From Streptomyces sp. NRRL B-1140 (lineage in GTDB: Bacteria > Actinomycetota > Actinomycetes > Streptomycetales > Streptomycetaceae), in the NCBI RefSeq assembly GCF_001280065.1, contig NZ_LGEA01000103.1, forward strand, positions 38,958 through 102,957: a stretch of DNA of 64,000 nucleotides, read 5' to 3'. Every line of letters starts with the position of its first letter. Position 1 is the stretch's first letter. The notes beneath the pieces were generated by a model, which was given only the letters and a program-made list of their open reading frames with translations, did no database searches and had not been told where the DNA came from. This document shows positions 26,478 to 33,772 of this stretch, piece after piece. The position numbers and the translations under genes are program-made.

Positions 26478-26924
26478 GTGCAGAACTCCGAGGCCATGGC
26501 CCTGTCCGCCGCCCTGCTCGCCGTCGCCGGCGGGCTCACGCAACGCATCAACGAGGGCGTGATCGCTCGCGGTTTCGAAGGGGTGCGGCCCGCGCACGGG
26601 TTCGCCTTCGCCCGGCTCGCTCCGGACGGCGCGACGGTCACCGACCTCGCCGTCCACCTCGGGGTGACCAAACAGGCCGCCAGTCAGCTCGTCGACGAGC
26701 TGGTGCGCAAGGGGTACGCCGAGCGGCGGCCGCATCCCGAGGACGCGCGGGCGCGCCTGGTCGTGCTGACCGGGAGGGGCTGGGGCTGCACGCGCGCGGC
26801 CGAGGAGGCGGCCGCGGAAGTGGTGCGGGAGTGGGGAGACCTGCTGGGGGAGCGCGAAGTGCGGTCACTGTGCGAGCAGTTGCTGCGGATCGCTCCGCAC
26901 GGGCCCGTTCGGCCCGCCTGGTGA
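26478..26924 (+). CDS. MarR-family transcriptional regulator
   Basis: The 148-residue winged-helix protein has its recognition helix in VTDLAVHLGVTKQAASQLVDEL and a wing (RRPHPEDARARLVVLT). Flanking helices would make the dimer. The GTG start at 26478 has no clear Shine-Dalgarno sequence. It very likely represses itself and the divergent cupin gene through the two palindromes between them. No ligand can be inferred. Confidence 0.88.
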   Translation: MQNSEAMALSAALLAVAGGLTQRINEGVIARGFEGVRPAHGFAFARLAPDGATVTDLAVHLGVTKQAASQLVDELVRKGYAERRPHPEDARARLVVLTGRGWGCTRAAEEAAAEVVREWGDLLGEREVRSLCEQLLRIAPHGPVRPAW

Positions 26925-26970
26925 CGGGGGTGTCGGCTGGAGTGATCGGCGCCGGCCGCGTGGCGAGTTT

Positions 26971-27014
26971 TTACTGACGCGTAACTTCCCAGTTTGGCTA
27001 CTCGCCCGTAACTT
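26971..27014 (+). promoter_or_regulatory. Tandem TACT-N4-CGTAACTT repeats upstream of the lipase
   Basis: TACTGACGCGTAACTT (26972-26987) and TACTCGCCCGTAACTT (26999-27014) are 27 bp apart and match at 13 of 16 bases. The first also forms TTAC-N6-GTAA. They lie 83 bp or more upstream of the lipase ATG and resemble activator or repressor sites. Confidence 0.55.
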
Positions 27015-27096
27015 GACGAGTGAACAGCATCCTCGTGATCCGGATCACAGGGCCCAGTCCCGTCGCATCCCCCTTGAGTCGCAAGGAGATCACCCG

Positions 27097-27957
27097 ATGC
27101 TGCCCTGGAAGCGAGTGCTCAGACCCCTGTCCGCGCTGCTGCTGACCGCTGCCGCCCTCACCGTCCCCGCCACCACCGCCCAGGCCGCCGGTGCCCCGAG
27201 CTCCGGCTGGAACGACTACTCCTGCAAGCCGTCCGCCGCCCACCCCCGCCCCGTCGTCCTCGTCCACGGCACCCTCGGGAACTCCGTCGACAACTGGCTG
27301 GGCCTCGCCCCGTATCTCAAGGATCGCGGCTACTGCGTCTTCTCCCTCGACTACGGCCAGTTGGAGGGAGTCCCCTTCTTCCACGGCCTCGGGCCCGTCG
27401 AGAAGTCCGCCGGGCAGCTGAAGGACTTCGTGGACAAGGTGCTCGCGGCCACCGGAGCCGACGAGACCGACGTCGTCGGGCACTCGCAGGGCGGCATGAT
27501 GCCCCGCTACTACCTCAAGTTCCTCGGCGGAGCCGCCGAGGTGCACGCCCTGGTCGGCATCGCGCCCAGCAACCACGGCACCGACCTGAACGGATTCACC
27601 AAGCTGCTGCCCTACTTCCCGGGTGCGGCCGACCTGCTGTCGAAGAACACCCCCGCCCTCGCCGACCAGGTCACCGGTTCCGCCTTCCTCGCCAAGCTCA
27701 ACGCGGGCGGCGACACCGTGCCCGGCGTGCGCTACACCGTCATCGCCACCCGGTACGACGAGGTGGTCACGCCGTGGCGCAGCCAGTACCTGAGCGGACC
27801 GGACGTGCGCAACGTCCTGCTCCAGGACCTGTGCCCGGTCGACCTGTCCGAGCATGTGGCCGCCGGGCTGCTGGACCGGGTCGTCTTCCACGAGGTGGCC
27901 AATGCCCTCGACCCGGGCCACGCCACACCCACCACCTGTGCATCGGCCTTCGAATGA
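27097..27957 (+). CDS. Secreted alpha/beta-hydrolase lipase
   Basis: The 286-residue protein has a signal peptide to about residue 31 (AQA-A). The fold shows an oxyanion HGT motif (VLVHGTLGN), a nucleophile elbow GHSQGG with Ser130, Asp221 (TRYDEVV) and His253 (SEHVAAG) as triad, and two or more Cys pairs typical of extracellular Streptomyces triacylglycerol lipases. AAGGAG lies 8 nt before the ATG. It sits behind tandem CGTAACTT repeats and before a bidirectional terminator, so it is a monocistronic unit. Confidence 0.9.
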   Translation: MLPWKRVLRPLSALLLTAAALTVPATTAQAAGAPSSGWNDYSCKPSAAHPRPVVLVHGTLGNSVDNWLGLAPYLKDRGYCVFSLDYGQLEGVPFFHGLGPVEKSAGQLKDFVDKVLAATGADETDVVGHSQGGMMPRYYLKFLGGAAEVHALVGIAPSNHGTDLNGFTKLLPYFPGAADLLSKNTPALADQVTGSAFLAKLNAGGDTVPGVRYTVIATRYDEVVTPWRSQYLSGPDVRNVLLQDLCPVDLSEHVAAGLLDRVVFHEVANALDPGHATPTTCASAFE

Positions 27958-27994
27958 CACGTGTCACCCGTTGATACGTGTCAGAGAAACGTTT

Positions 27995-28031
27995 CGGGGC
28001 CTGTCCGGCCTGAGCCGCCGGACAGGCCCCG
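27995..28031. terminator. Bidirectional terminator between lipase and LPMO genes
   Basis: A perfect 14-bp GC-rich stem (27995-28008 / 28018-28031) with a 9-nt loop lies between two convergent genes. Confidence 0.8.
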
Positions 28032-28050
28032 AGTCGTGGGGCGGTGGACG

Positions 28051-29052
28051 TCAGCGGCCCTGCCGTCCGCCGCTCACCGTCCGGCGCCGGGCCGAGAGGA
28101 ACAGCGCCGAAGCGCCCAGGGCCAGCGCCGCCGCACCGCCGATCGCGACGTACGGGGTGGTGCTGTCGCCGCCGGTCTCGGCGAGGTTCTCCGTGGCACC
28201 GGCGGCCTTCGGCCGGTTGGGCGCGGGCGCCGCCGCCTCCGTGCGGTCCGGCGTGCCCTTCTTCGGGGCCGCGGCCGGCGCCGCCGAGGTGCTGGGATCG
28301 TCGTCGCCGTGCCCGTGGTGCTCGATGGTCGACTTGTCGTTGCCGTCCTTGATCTGCTTCTCGCTGGGAGCGGAGGCGGACGGGGCGGGGGCCGCGCCGC
28401 CCGCCGCGCCGCCACCGCCGCCGAAGCTGACGTCCGAGCAGGAGTAGAACGCCTCCGGGCTGTCCGACCGCTGCCAGACCGCGTACAGCACGTGCTTGCC
28501 GGAGCGCTGGGGCAGCTTGCCGGAGAAGGTGTAGAAGCCGCCGGTGGCGGCCGGGTCGGTGGACGTCGCGACCGGGTGCGCGAGATCCAGGTCCTTCCAG
28601 GCGAGCGGCTTGGCCGGGTCGTAACCGGACTTGGTGAGGTACACCTTGAACGTGCCCTTGTGGGGGGCCGTCACGCGGTACTTGAAGGTGTGCGAGCCGC
28701 TGCGGACGGCGGTCGCGGGCCAGTCGGCGCGGGGGAGGTCGAGCCCCTTGAACTCCGCGTTGTTCGCGCTGCACAGCTTGCCGTCCGGTATGAGCCGCTG
28801 GTGCCGGCCGCCCGCGTCGCCGATGCGGACGCCGTTCCAGTCGTAGAGGGCCTGGGTGCCGCCCGCCGCGACCGCCGCCTTGCACGCGGCCGACTTCGGG
28901 CTCTCCGGGCCCTCGGCGTAGCACTGCGAGACCCGGCTGACCGGGTCGCCCATCGAGCCGTGCGCTGCGGCCGGCGCCGCGCTCAGCGCGGCCAGGGCGA
29001 GCGGGAGACCGCCCAGGGCGGCGACGGTGGCGGCCTTGCGGCGTGCGGGCAT
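28051..29052 (-). CDS. Cell-wall-anchored AA10 lytic polysaccharide monooxygenase
   Basis: The 333-residue protein has a signal peptide (1-30) whose cleavage would expose His31 (HGSMG), the first ligand of the copper histidine brace; His131 (TAPHKGTFKVYLTK) is the second. This AA10 domain (31 to about 205) cleaves chitin or cellulose oxidatively. A Ser/Ala/Pro-rich linker with a short His/Asp patch follows, then LAETG (290-294), a hydrophobic helix and an Arg-rich tail. LAxTG is the class E sortase signal of Streptomyces, so the enzyme should be fixed covalently to the wall rather than released. A GAGGAG sequence precedes the ATG. No carbohydrate-binding module is present. Confidence 0.9.
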   Translation of the reverse strand: MPARRKAATVAALGGLPLALAALSAAPAAAHGSMGDPVSRVSQCYAEGPESPKSAACKAAVAAGGTQALYDWNGVRIGDAGGRHQRLIPDGKLCSANNAEFKGLDLPRADWPATAVRSGSHTFKYRVTAPHKGTFKVYLTKSGYDPAKPLAWKDLDLAHPVATSTDPAATGGFYTFSGKLPQRSGKHVLYAVWQRSDSPEAFYSCSDVSFGGGGGAAGGAAPAPSASAPSEKQIKDGNDKSTIEHHGHGDDDPSTSAAPAAAPKKGTPDRTEAAAPAPNRPKAAGATENLAETGGDSTTPYVAIGGAAALALGASALFLSARRRTVSGGRQGR

Positions 29053-29233
29053 GCGGGAACTCCTCGAAACGGTGCAGGGGCAGGTCCGGGCCGATGCGGG
29101 CCGGAATCCCGTGGGGTGATCCGAAGCTAGCCCGTGAGAACCGTGAAATCGCCTGCTGAGGGCGGGTGGAGGAGATCCTTATGGCCCGCTTAAGGGAGTG
29201 TTCGGACTGGCATCAGGTAGGTACCGTCGCGGC

Positions 29234-29683
29234 ATGGCAGACGAGGAGATCCGGCCGGCCCGGGCCGCCGACGTTCCGGTCGTCGCGGAAGTGGTCGACG
29301 CGGCCTTCCGCCCCTACATCGAGCGCATCGGGCGGGTGCCCCAGCCCATGGAGGAGGACCACGCGGCGAACGTGGCCGCGGGCAAGGTGTTCGTGACGGG
29401 CGATCCCGTCACCGGGCTCGTCGTGGTCGAGGCGTACGGCGACCACCTCTTCCTCGACACCATCGCCGTCCACCCCGCCGCGCACGGCAGGGGAGTGGGG
29501 CGGCGGCTGCTCCGATTCGTGGACGCGCACGCGCGTACCCTCGGCCTGCCCGAGGTCCGGCTCTACACGAACGCGCTGATGTGGGAGAACCAGCGGATCT
29601 ATCCGAAGTACGGCTACGAACTCGTGGAGCGCCGTGTGGAGGGTCCCTACGACCGTGTCCACTACCGCAAGCGGCTGCTCTGA
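29234..29683 (+). CDS. GNAT-family N-acetyltransferase
   Basis: The 149-residue protein has a standard GNAT fold: IAVHPAAHGRGVGRRLL holds the acetyl-CoA pyrophosphate loop (motif A), and NQRIYPKYGYELVERR is the C-terminal motif. The ATG at 29234 is preferred to an in-frame start at 29198. It stands alone, divergent from the LPMO gene. The substrate is unknown. Confidence 0.85.
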   Translation: MADEEIRPARAADVPVVAEVVDAAFRPYIERIGRVPQPMEEDHAANVAAGKVFVTGDPVTGLVVVEAYGDHLFLDTIAVHPAAHGRGVGRRLLRFVDAHARTLGLPEVRLYTNALMWENQRIYPKYGYELVERRVEGPYDRVHYRKRLL

Positions 29684-29714
29684 GCGTCGCGTCTCGTGAC
29701 CGGCACCGGCCCGC

Positions 29715-29849
29715 TCAGGCCTCCGGCCACCAGGTGCGTGCGATGTCCTTGCGGACCTCCGGGCGCCCGGCGGGACGCTCGTCGGCCTCCTCGCGGACCC
29801 GGCGGACGTCCGACTTCTTCAGGGGCTTCTGCACGGTCACACGGCGCAT
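29715..29849 (-). CDS. Small basic protein of 44 residues
   Basis: An ORF too short for routine calling: ATG at 29849 with GGAGG 5 nt upstream, TGA at 29715. The product is strongly charged (MRRVTVQKPLKKSDVRRVRE at the N-terminus, ending ARTWWPEA). Third codon positions are almost all G/C, as in real genes here. It has no signal peptide or membrane segment. I do not recognise a family. It ends 31 bp after the convergent GNAT stop. Confidence 0.6.
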   Translation of the reverse strand: MRRVTVQKPLKKSDVRRVREEADERPAGRPEVRKDIARTWWPEA

Positions 29850-29931
29850 GGCTGCCTCCTTACGGGTCTACCGGGTTCCGCGTTCTCACGGAGGTAGACC
29901 TTTCGGGGGAGGGTTACTCATCGCTTCCGGT

Positions 29932-29981
29932 CTGTCAGTGGCGGCAGTCACGATTCGGTTGTCAGTGGCGGGTGTCACTCT
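29932..29981 (+). promoter_or_regulatory. Tandem PafBC/RecA-NDp-like DNA-damage promoter motifs
   Basis: CTGTCAGTG-N8-CACGAT (29932-29954) and TTGTCAGTG-N8-CACTCT (29959-29981) are 27 bp apart. Both resemble the actinobacterial RecA-independent damage promoter TTGTCRGTG-N8-TAnnnT, with C for T at the first -10 position. From the second, transcription would start at about 29988, making the downstream mRNA leaderless. Confidence 0.5.
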
Positions 29982-29988
29982 GGGGACC

Positions 29989-30621
29989 ATGACGAACGTG
30001 GACTGGGACGCCGAGGCCGCCTCCTTCGACGAGGAGCCGGACCACGGCCTGCGCGACCCCGAGGTGCGCCGTGCCTGGGCCGGGCGGCTGCGCGACTGGC
30101 TGCCGGGGCGCGCCGGCGACGTACTCGACCTCGGCTGCGGCACCGGCAGCCTGTCACTCCTCGCGTCCGAGCAGGGGCACCGGGTGACGGGCGTGGACCT
30201 CTCCCCGGCGATGGTGGCCCGCGCCCGGGAAAAGCTCGCCGGGCGGGACGCCGTGTTCCTCGTCGGTGACGCCGCGGCACCACCGGTCGGGGAGCAGCGC
30301 TTCGACGCCGTGCTCGTCCGGCACGTCCTGTGGGCCCTGCCCGACCCCGCCCGGGCCCTCCGGCACTGGCGGGGTCTGCTGCGGCCGGGCGGGCGGCTGG
30401 TGCTGGTCGAGGGCGTGTGGGGCAACATCGAACCGGTCGGCATACCCGCCGGGCGGCTCACCGCACTGCTCGCCCCGATGGCCGGTCGGGTGCGGGTGCA
30501 GCGCCTCTCGGACGATCCGCTCCTGTGGGGCGGGCCGGTGACGGACGAGCGGTACGCGGTGGTCGCCGTGACCGGCGGCTCAGGCCAGGAGGGCCGCGAA
30601 GCCGTCGCCGCGGGCCAGTGA
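29989..30621 (+). CDS. Class I SAM-dependent methyltransferase
   Basis: The 210-residue Rossmann-type methyltransferase has motif I VLDLGCGTGSLSLLA, an acidic residue ending strand 2 in GVDLSPAMV, and the LRPGGRLVLVEG post-motif. The start at 29989 sits about 8 nt after a putative -10, so a leaderless transcript is likely. The 3' end overlaps the convergent DUF402 gene by 42 bp. The substrate is unknown; the damage-type promoter motifs suggest a stress role. Confidence 0.85.
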   Translation: MTNVDWDAEAASFDEEPDHGLRDPEVRRAWAGRLRDWLPGRAGDVLDLGCGTGSLSLLASEQGHRVTGVDLSPAMVARAREKLAGRDAVFLVGDAAAPPVGEQRFDAVLVRHVLWALPDPARALRHWRGLLRPGGRLVLVEGVWGNIEPVGIPAGRLTALLAPMAGRVRVQRLSDDPLLWGGPVTDERYAVVAVTGGSGQEGREAVAAGQ

Positions 30622-31101
30622 CTCCAGCTCGTCGAGCGCGGCCAGCGCGGCGGACGCCGCCTCCGGGTCCGACGCGCCCAGGCCGCTCTCGGCGAACTCG
30701 TCCTCGTCCAGGCGCAGTACGTCCGTGCCGTCCGCCGAGCGCCACAGGTCCAGGTCGAGATCCTCCACGACCAGCTCCGGGCCGGAGCGCCGGGCGGGGC
30801 GGGTGACATCGCAGTACCAGCCCTTCAGCGCGCCCGTGGCGGAGCGGACCTCCTTCACCGCGTACCAGCGGTCGCGCCAGTAGTACTCCGTGAAGACGTC
30901 TCCGGGCTCGAAGCGGACGAACCCGAAGTCGCGGACGCCGGAGCCCGCCCACGCGGCGCGGACCGCCACACGCGTGCCGTCGTCCGCCAGCAGCTCACCG
31001 CTGTAACGGATCTTCGTACGGCCCGCCTTGACGAGGACGACGTCCAGCTGCGGGTTCCTGCCGGCCGGCTGCGGGTTCCGGTCAGCCGAGTTCGCGGACA
31101 T
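30580..31101 (-). CDS. DUF402-domain protein
   Basis: The 173-residue protein has the DUF402 core: a GDVFTEYYWRDRWYAVKEV strand pair, WYCDVTRPAR, and an acidic LDLDLW/LDEDEFAE segment typical of the divalent-cation site of this family. Characterised relatives are RNA 5'-triphosphatase or nucleoside di/triphosphatase (Ntdp, SAV1646) enzymes. The ATG at 31101 lies inside the end of the upstream acetyltransferase gene (20-bp overlap), so it is co-translated with it. Confidence 0.8.
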   Translation of the reverse strand: MSANSADRNPQPAGRNPQLDVVLVKAGRTKIRYSGELLADDGTRVAVRAAWAGSGVRDFGFVRFEPGDVFTEYYWRDRWYAVKEVRSATGALKGWYCDVTRPARRSGPELVVEDLDLDLWRSADGTDVLRLDEDEFAESGLGASDPEAASAALAALDELESLARGDGFAALLA

Positions 31102-32011
31102 GACGCACTTCCTTCGCGCAGATCTCATAGCCGAACCACTTGTTGATGGCGATCATGGGCTCGTTCCCCGTGTCGTTGCCGGTGAACGCCTCCGTGCACC
31201 CCGCCGCGCGGGCGCGGTGCAGCGAGTCGTTCTTGGCGAGCTTGGCCAGGCCCCGGCCGCGGAACTCCCGGGCGGTGCCGGTCATCGCGGTGGCATAGCG
31301 GGAGTCGCCGTCCGTGTAGGCCACGCTGAAGGCGGCGGGACGGCCGTCGACGAGCGCGACGGTGGTCAGGTCGCGGTTCAGCAGCGGGTGCTTCCAGTGT
31401 TCCTCGAGCCAGGCCTCGTAGTCCGTGAACTCCACGTCGATGTCGCTCGGTTCGTCCGACGACGTCGCCGCGTCGAGTTCGAACAGGGGGCGCGGGTCGT
31501 CCGCGAAGTCGGCGGCCGTGCGCAGCTCGACGCCGGACGGGGGCTCCCGCCGGGGCGGGAGCGTGCCGCCCGCCAGATCCAGGCGCAGGAACCAGGCGGA
31601 GCGGCTGGCCCGGTAACCGCGCCGCTCGGCGAACGCGCGGTTGTCCGGCTCGTCCAGGACCCAGGCGAACAGCTTCGTGACACCCAGGCGTCCCAGGCGC
31701 TCCTCCGCCGTCCGCAGCAGCAGCGAACCGGCGCCGCGGTTCCTGCGGTCGGGGCGTACGTAGATGTTGGCCGAGCCCTGGCCGGGCTCCGGGCTGTCGT
31801 GGGCGACGCTGACCTGGGCGGTGCCGATGATCTCGCCGTCCTCCTCGGCGATGAGCTGCCCGAAACGGGCGTCCGGGTGGACGTGCGTCAGGGTGTGCAC
31901 CACCGACTCGGGGGTGGACAACATGTACGGAAGGGCGACGCGGCGGGTGTCGGAGAACCCTTCGGCATCGGCTCGGACATCGGGACGCAGGTCGCGCACG
32001 ATCACAGTCAT
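31082..32011 (-). CDS. Tandem-GNAT acetyltransferase (MshD-like architecture)
   Basis: The 309-residue protein contains two GNAT units. The first has a full acetyl-CoA loop (YVRPDRRNRGAGSLLLRTAEE, about residues 84-104). The second is more diverged (TGTAREFRGRGLAKLAKN near residue 250). The layout recalls mycothiol synthase and other double-GNAT enzymes, but I see no specific mycothiol signature. It is divergent from the YtrA-type regulator with 72 bp between starts and leads into the overlapping DUF402 gene. Confidence 0.82.
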   Translation of the reverse strand: MTVIVRDLRPDVRADAEGFSDTRRVALPYMLSTPESVVHTLTHVHPDARFGQLIAEEDGEIIGTAQVSVAHDSPEPGQGSANIYVRPDRRNRGAGSLLLRTAEERLGRLGVTKLFAWVLDEPDNRAFAERRGYRASRSAWFLRLDLAGGTLPPRREPPSGVELRTAADFADDPRPLFELDAATSSDEPSDIDVEFTDYEAWLEEHWKHPLLNRDLTTVALVDGRPAAFSVAYTDGDSRYATAMTGTAREFRGRGLAKLAKNDSLHRARAAGCTEAFTGNDTGNEPMIAINKWFGYEICAKEVRHVRELG

Positions 32012-32083
32012 GAGGGCGCACGCTACGCGTGGGACCTTCCGGGATGCCTCTCATTTTCCGCCGGGTGCGCGACAATCGGGCCT

Positions 32084-32452
32084 GTGACCTTGAAGATCGA
32101 CATCGACGACAGCGCCCCGCCCTACGAGCAGGTGCGGGCGCGGATCTCCGAGCAGGCGCGCTCCGGTGCGCTGCCCGTGGGCTACCGGCTGCCGACCGTG
32201 CGGGGGCTGGCCGAATCGCTGGGCCTCGCCGCGAACACCGTCGCCAAGGCGTACCGGGCGCTGGAGGCGGACGGAGTGATCGAGACGCGGGGCCGCAACG
32301 GCACGTTCGTGGCCGCCGCCGGGTCGGCGGCGGACCGCGAACTGGCCTCGGCAGCGCAGGCCTACGCGGAGCGGGCCCGGCGGCTCGGACTGGGCGAGGA
32401 CGCCGCGCTCGCCGCGGTCCGGGACGCCCTGCGGGCGGCTCACGGGGACTAG
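32084..32452 (+). CDS. GntR-family regulator, YtrA subfamily
   Basis: The 122-residue protein has only the winged HTH (PPYEQVRARISEQARSG, GLAESLGLAANTVAKAYRAL, a short wing) plus about 45 residues of helix for dimerisation, the YtrA-type arrangement without a ligand domain. The GTG start is 8 nt after a GACAAT -10-like sequence, so the mRNA is probably leaderless. YtrA regulators often control ABC transporters; none is adjacent here. Confidence 0.85.
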   Translation: MTLKIDIDDSAPPYEQVRARISEQARSGALPVGYRLPTVRGLAESLGLAANTVAKAYRALEADGVIETRGRNGTFVAAAGSAADRELASAAQAYAERARRLGLGEDAALAAVRDALRAAHGD

Positions 32453-32470
32453 CACCGCGGCACAGGCGTC

Positions 32471-33247
32471 CTAGCCGGTCGGCTGTCTCAGCCGCTCCGG
32501 GGTCCGGGTGATGTCCAGCCCCGCCGACCGTCCCGCCCGTGCGAACGCCGTCGCGTCCGCCACCGCCGCGCCGCCCGGGTCGTTGTTGAAGTACGCGTAG
32601 ACGTCCTCGCCGCCGGTCCAGGTCGTGGCGATGCGGTCGAGCCAGGTGGCCAGGGAGCGCCGGCCGTAGCGCGGCCAGGGCTTGGCGCGGCCCTGGTGGA
32701 AGCGGACGTAGCCCCAGTCGGCGGTGCGCCACAGCGGTGTCGCCGGGCGGGCCAGGATGTCGGCCCAGCACAGGGCGGCGTGCCGGGACTCCAGGACGCG
32801 GCGGACCTCCGGTGTCCACCAGGAGTCGTGGCGCGGCTCGACCGCGACCCGGGTCGAGGCCGGGAAGCAGGCCAGGCAAGCGTCCAGCAGGCCCGGGTCG
32901 GCGCGCAGTGTGGGCGGGAGCTGGAGCAGGACCGGACCGAGGCGGTCGCCGAGGCCCGCCGCGTGACTCATCAGCCGGTGCACGGGCTCCTCGGGTTCCT
33001 TGAGCCGCCTGATGTGGGTCAGATAGCGGCTCGCCTTGACCGCGACGACGAAGTCGCCGGGCACCCGCCGCCGCCAGTCCTCGAACGTCTCCCGGGCCGG
33101 AAGCCGGTAGAAGGCGTTGTTGATCTCGACGGTGGCGAAGTGCCCCGTGTACTCCTCCAGCCAGAGCCGCATCGGCAGCCCGGACGGGTACAGGACGTCC
33201 CGCCAGTCCTTGTACTGCCACCCGGACGTGCCGACGAACAGGGTCAT
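32471..33247 (-). CDS. DUF72 (YecE-like) protein
   Basis: The 258-residue TIM-barrel protein starts LFVGTSGWQYKDWRDVLYP and carries the DUF72 landmarks VEINNAFYRLP, FVVAVKASRYLTH, LLQLPPT, VAVEPRHDSWW and a YAYFNND end. The family is widespread and its activity is not established. It is followed upstream by a small membrane-protein gene on the same strand only 7 bp away, so the two probably form an operon. Confidence 0.88.
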   Translation of the reverse strand: MTLFVGTSGWQYKDWRDVLYPSGLPMRLWLEEYTGHFATVEINNAFYRLPARETFEDWRRRVPGDFVVAVKASRYLTHIRRLKEPEEPVHRLMSHAAGLGDRLGPVLLQLPPTLRADPGLLDACLACFPASTRVAVEPRHDSWWTPEVRRVLESRHAALCWADILARPATPLWRTADWGYVRFHQGRAKPWPRYGRRSLATWLDRIATTWTGGEDVYAYFNNDPGGAAVADATAFARAGRSAGLDITRTPERLRQPTG

Positions 33248-33254
33248 ACCCCTA

Positions 33255-33668
33255 TCAAAGCACCAGGCCCCGCTCAGCGTCGGTGCGCGTGTGGAAGCGG
33301 TAGAACAGCAGCAGGAAGAGGGCTGCCGTGACCAGCACCGACGTGATGACCACGGGACGGACGTCGTCGCCGGTCTGGCTGTAGAGGAAGCCCAGTGCGG
33401 CACCGGCGAACGCCGCCCGGAGCAGGGCGTGCAGGGCGTGCAGGTCGCGCCTGAGGCGCCGGGTCGCCTGGACCACGGCGACGCACAGGGCCATGAAGGC
33501 GAGCGCGCTCCACACACCCGACGCCACGTCCGGCCCGGTGACCGGACCGCCGTGACGACGGTTCACCGCGACCCAGTTGCCGTAGACGACACCGAGCACG
33601 ACGGGCAGGACCCATCGCGCGACGCGGTGGGCGGGTTCGCTGAACACGGTGGGCGCCGGGTGCGCCAT
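33255..33668 (-). CDS. Small membrane protein, three to four TM helices
   Basis: The 137-residue protein has hydrophobic helices at about 17-37, 55-75, 85-103 and 108-127, with a basic loop and a charged C-terminus. No named domain is recognised. The ATG at 33668 is followed by good codon bias; it lies 7 bp upstream of the DUF72 gene on the same strand. Confidence 0.7.
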   Translation of the reverse strand: MAHPAPTVFSEPAHRVARWVLPVVLGVVYGNWVAVNRRHGGPVTGPDVASGVWSALAFMALCVAVVQATRRLRRDLHALHALLRAAFAGAALGFLYSQTGDDVRPVVITSVLVTAALFLLLFYRFHTRTDAERGLVL

Positions 33669-33772
33669 CAGAGCCTCCCTGGTCCATGCGGAGCTCGGCG
33701 TCGCTCCGCCGCACACCTTGGCACGCCCGGGTAACAGGCAGGTGAGAGGCGGTTGTGACCGTCGCCCGGCGG

